Part shown: positions 62,410 through 64,000 of the stretch, one piece after another | How the letters are laid out: every line of letters starts with the position of its first letter | Position numbering within the stretch: position 1 is the stretch's first letter | Origin: Margaritifera margaritifera | Taxonomy: Eukaryota; Mollusca; Bivalvia; Unionida; Margaritiferidae | Assembly: GCA_029931535.1 (NCBI GenBank) | Contig: JAQPZY010001501.1 | Coordinates: 2,647,001-2,711,000, forward strand | DNA: 64,000 bases | Direction of reading: 5' to 3' | The notes under the pieces: model-generated | Database searches by the model: none | What the model was told of the DNA's origin: nothing | Seen by the model: only the letters and a program-made list of their open reading frames with translations | Position numbers and translations under genes: made by a program

Positions 62410-62900
62410 AAGTGGTTTTAAAGTTGGACCCAAGATTCAATACAGTGAATAAAAAATCTTTGGCAACAAAAATCACAAGACTTTATGAACAAAAAATCAA
62501 GTTAGGCCATAAGAAAAAAAGTTGCAGACTTCAAAAATGTATCGAACCTCTTGGAAAACTTGTTTGAACCACCAGCAACCCTGACAAAAATCAAACCCAT
62601 GTAGCAATGAATGAATCATCAAATAGAATCAATCTGTATTTGTGGAAATCATAAAGTTAAATTTAAATGTGAGCACTCAGGCTGATGAAAAGTGCCAGAA
62701 AGAAAATGTTAAAGTAAAAAACTTGAAGTTTGAATTGAGCAAACTAAAAAAAACCAGTAACAAACTTGAAAATGAAATAAACTCAACAATATCAGGTAGA
62801 AAGCTGAATTGGACATCAGACAAGCAGCTTATTTTTTATATATCACTGTACTATATACCTATCTACAATGTTTGTAAATAAAATTGTAGAAAGTTTACAT
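62410..62900 (+). pseudogene. Decayed coding-like stretch, unrecognised
   Basis: Plus-strand fragments in changing frames are lysine-rich (ATKITRLYEQKIKLGHKKKS; later KVKNLKFELSKLKKTSNKLE, which looks coiled-coil). Stops break it. It could be a dead transposon ORF common in molluscs or chance. Confidence 0.25.
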
Positions 62901-64000
62901 ATTTTTTCTTAGTTAACTCATTATCACCTATACAAACAAAACATGTGACAGCAATAATGCATTCAGCAGGAACATTTACAAAGGAATGCCAAATTTCGTA
63001 GCAATAAATTCAACAAAAAAAAAGTTACAGAATTTTAAAGAAGAAAATTGTTGGTTTTAGGTCTGTCATCGAGCTACACAAACCAGGCATTATACAAGAC
63101 AAAAAATCCTGAAAATGACTCAGTTGTTGTCAATTTAAAGTTACTGTAACTTTGGTTCTAGTAGAGATATCTTGATAATTTAAACTGTTTTGAAGAGGTT
63201 TCAATGAGCTTTTTAATTTGGATTAAGTTTAATTCCTTTTTAACATCTTACAAAAATAGATGGGGGTTGCTGCATGTATGTGTTCGGTACCGACTGTTTC
63301 AGCAATGGGTGTAATTTTTAGAATTTGATTACACATTTGTTTAAATGGTGATTATTCAGTTTATTTTGCTCCTTGTAGATCAATATTCCTTGGAAGAACA
63401 TTATACACACACACCCAATGAAACACATACTACAAATTAATGTTAAAGTACATAGACAGTTTTGGAAAAGATCAAGCTAGAGTGCACCTCAGTAATCTCT
63501 GGTAACTTGCATATCCTGTACAGATTGGATACGAACCAGTACAGTACACAATAAAAGCACTACATGTTGGAAAAAATGTGTACTAAACTGTGTTGGTAAA
63601 GATTAGAACCCAATGTCCTCTTGTTCTAACCTAGTTTAATACCTGGCTGCCATTGTAAAAGTCCATAGTGATCAGTAATTTTCATCTGGAAGTTTTTTGA
63701 TGACATCTGAGATGAATAGTATTCAATAATCAGAAATAAATAGACTTTGGTTAAATTCTGTTACTATTAAATTTTAGAACAATCAGTATTTTATTTAAAA
63801 TTAGTAAATGCGCCTGGATGACCATGTTGACGTACACTTTAGTTACCTTTATGTTGATGCAGGATTGAAATGAGTTGGATTTCCAGCATTCCACATCACC
63901 ATGTAGAACAGTTTTGGACTCTGATTGTATACCTCCAAAATTGGGTTTTCCAACTGAAGTTCTTCTGTTTAAGGCCCTAACAAGCAAACAATTAGAGAGA

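Larger units (their letters stand above)
60059..64000. other. Right-end region, no assembled gene
   Basis: Contains the candidate mini-exon at 60,663, a short palindrome GCCCGCCATAAGGCGGAG (60,773-60,790), and a second ATG-to-donor stretch at about 61,530-61,575 (MFIAKEIKHAGLCFK then GTAAGA). It also holds the decayed stretch at 62.4-62.9 kb. None could be joined into a gene. Confidence 0.45.

Overview
This is animal nuclear DNA, most likely from a bivalve or another mollusc. It is AT-rich, with long introns flanked by GT/AG (and one AT/AC) boundaries, many microsatellites and minisatellites, tRNA-derived SINEs, and decayed pogo, hAT and DIRS-like elements. Nothing bacterial or viral was seen. 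Only two genes can be assembled exon by exon, both on the minus strand. Most of the rest is intron or repeat-rich intergenic DNA.

Region 1 (1-2,100): a possible partial ORF at the left edge (1-198) and weak, broken coding-like sequence (690-1,310).

Region 2 (2,105-6,641, minus): a six-exon gene whose splice phases all agree, giving a 657-residue protein. Its domain order is RING, B-box1, B-box2, coiled coil, filamin repeat, Deltex C-terminal (DTC) domain. It looks like a TRIM-type E3 ligase whose usual C-terminal domain is replaced by the ADP-ribose/NAD+-binding module of the Deltex ligases. This is the most interesting object in the window.

Region 3 (6,642-25,687): no gene assembled. It holds minisatellites (42 bp x13, 50 bp x6, 31 bp x about 23), microsatellites and a pogo-type transposase fragment.

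Region 4 (25,688-58,820, minus): a TTC23 orthologue or paralogue spread over 33 kb, with ten exons found. One penultimate exon is implied by splice phase but was not located. The intron between exons 5 and 6 has the hallmarks of a U12-type AT-AC intron. The introns carry a DIRS-like retrotransposon remnant with inverted terminal repeats (28.0-31.8 kb), a deleted pogo element, four copies of a twin-hairpin MITE, a larger relative with similar ends, a SINE and several tandem arrays.

Region 5 (58,850-64,000): probable upstream DNA of the TTC23-like gene, a SINE, and an ambiguous candidate first exon on the plus strand. No gene was assembled.

The two genes are not an operon and need not work together. 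One is a predicted ubiquitin ligase; the other belongs to a family linked to cilia and Hedgehog signalling.
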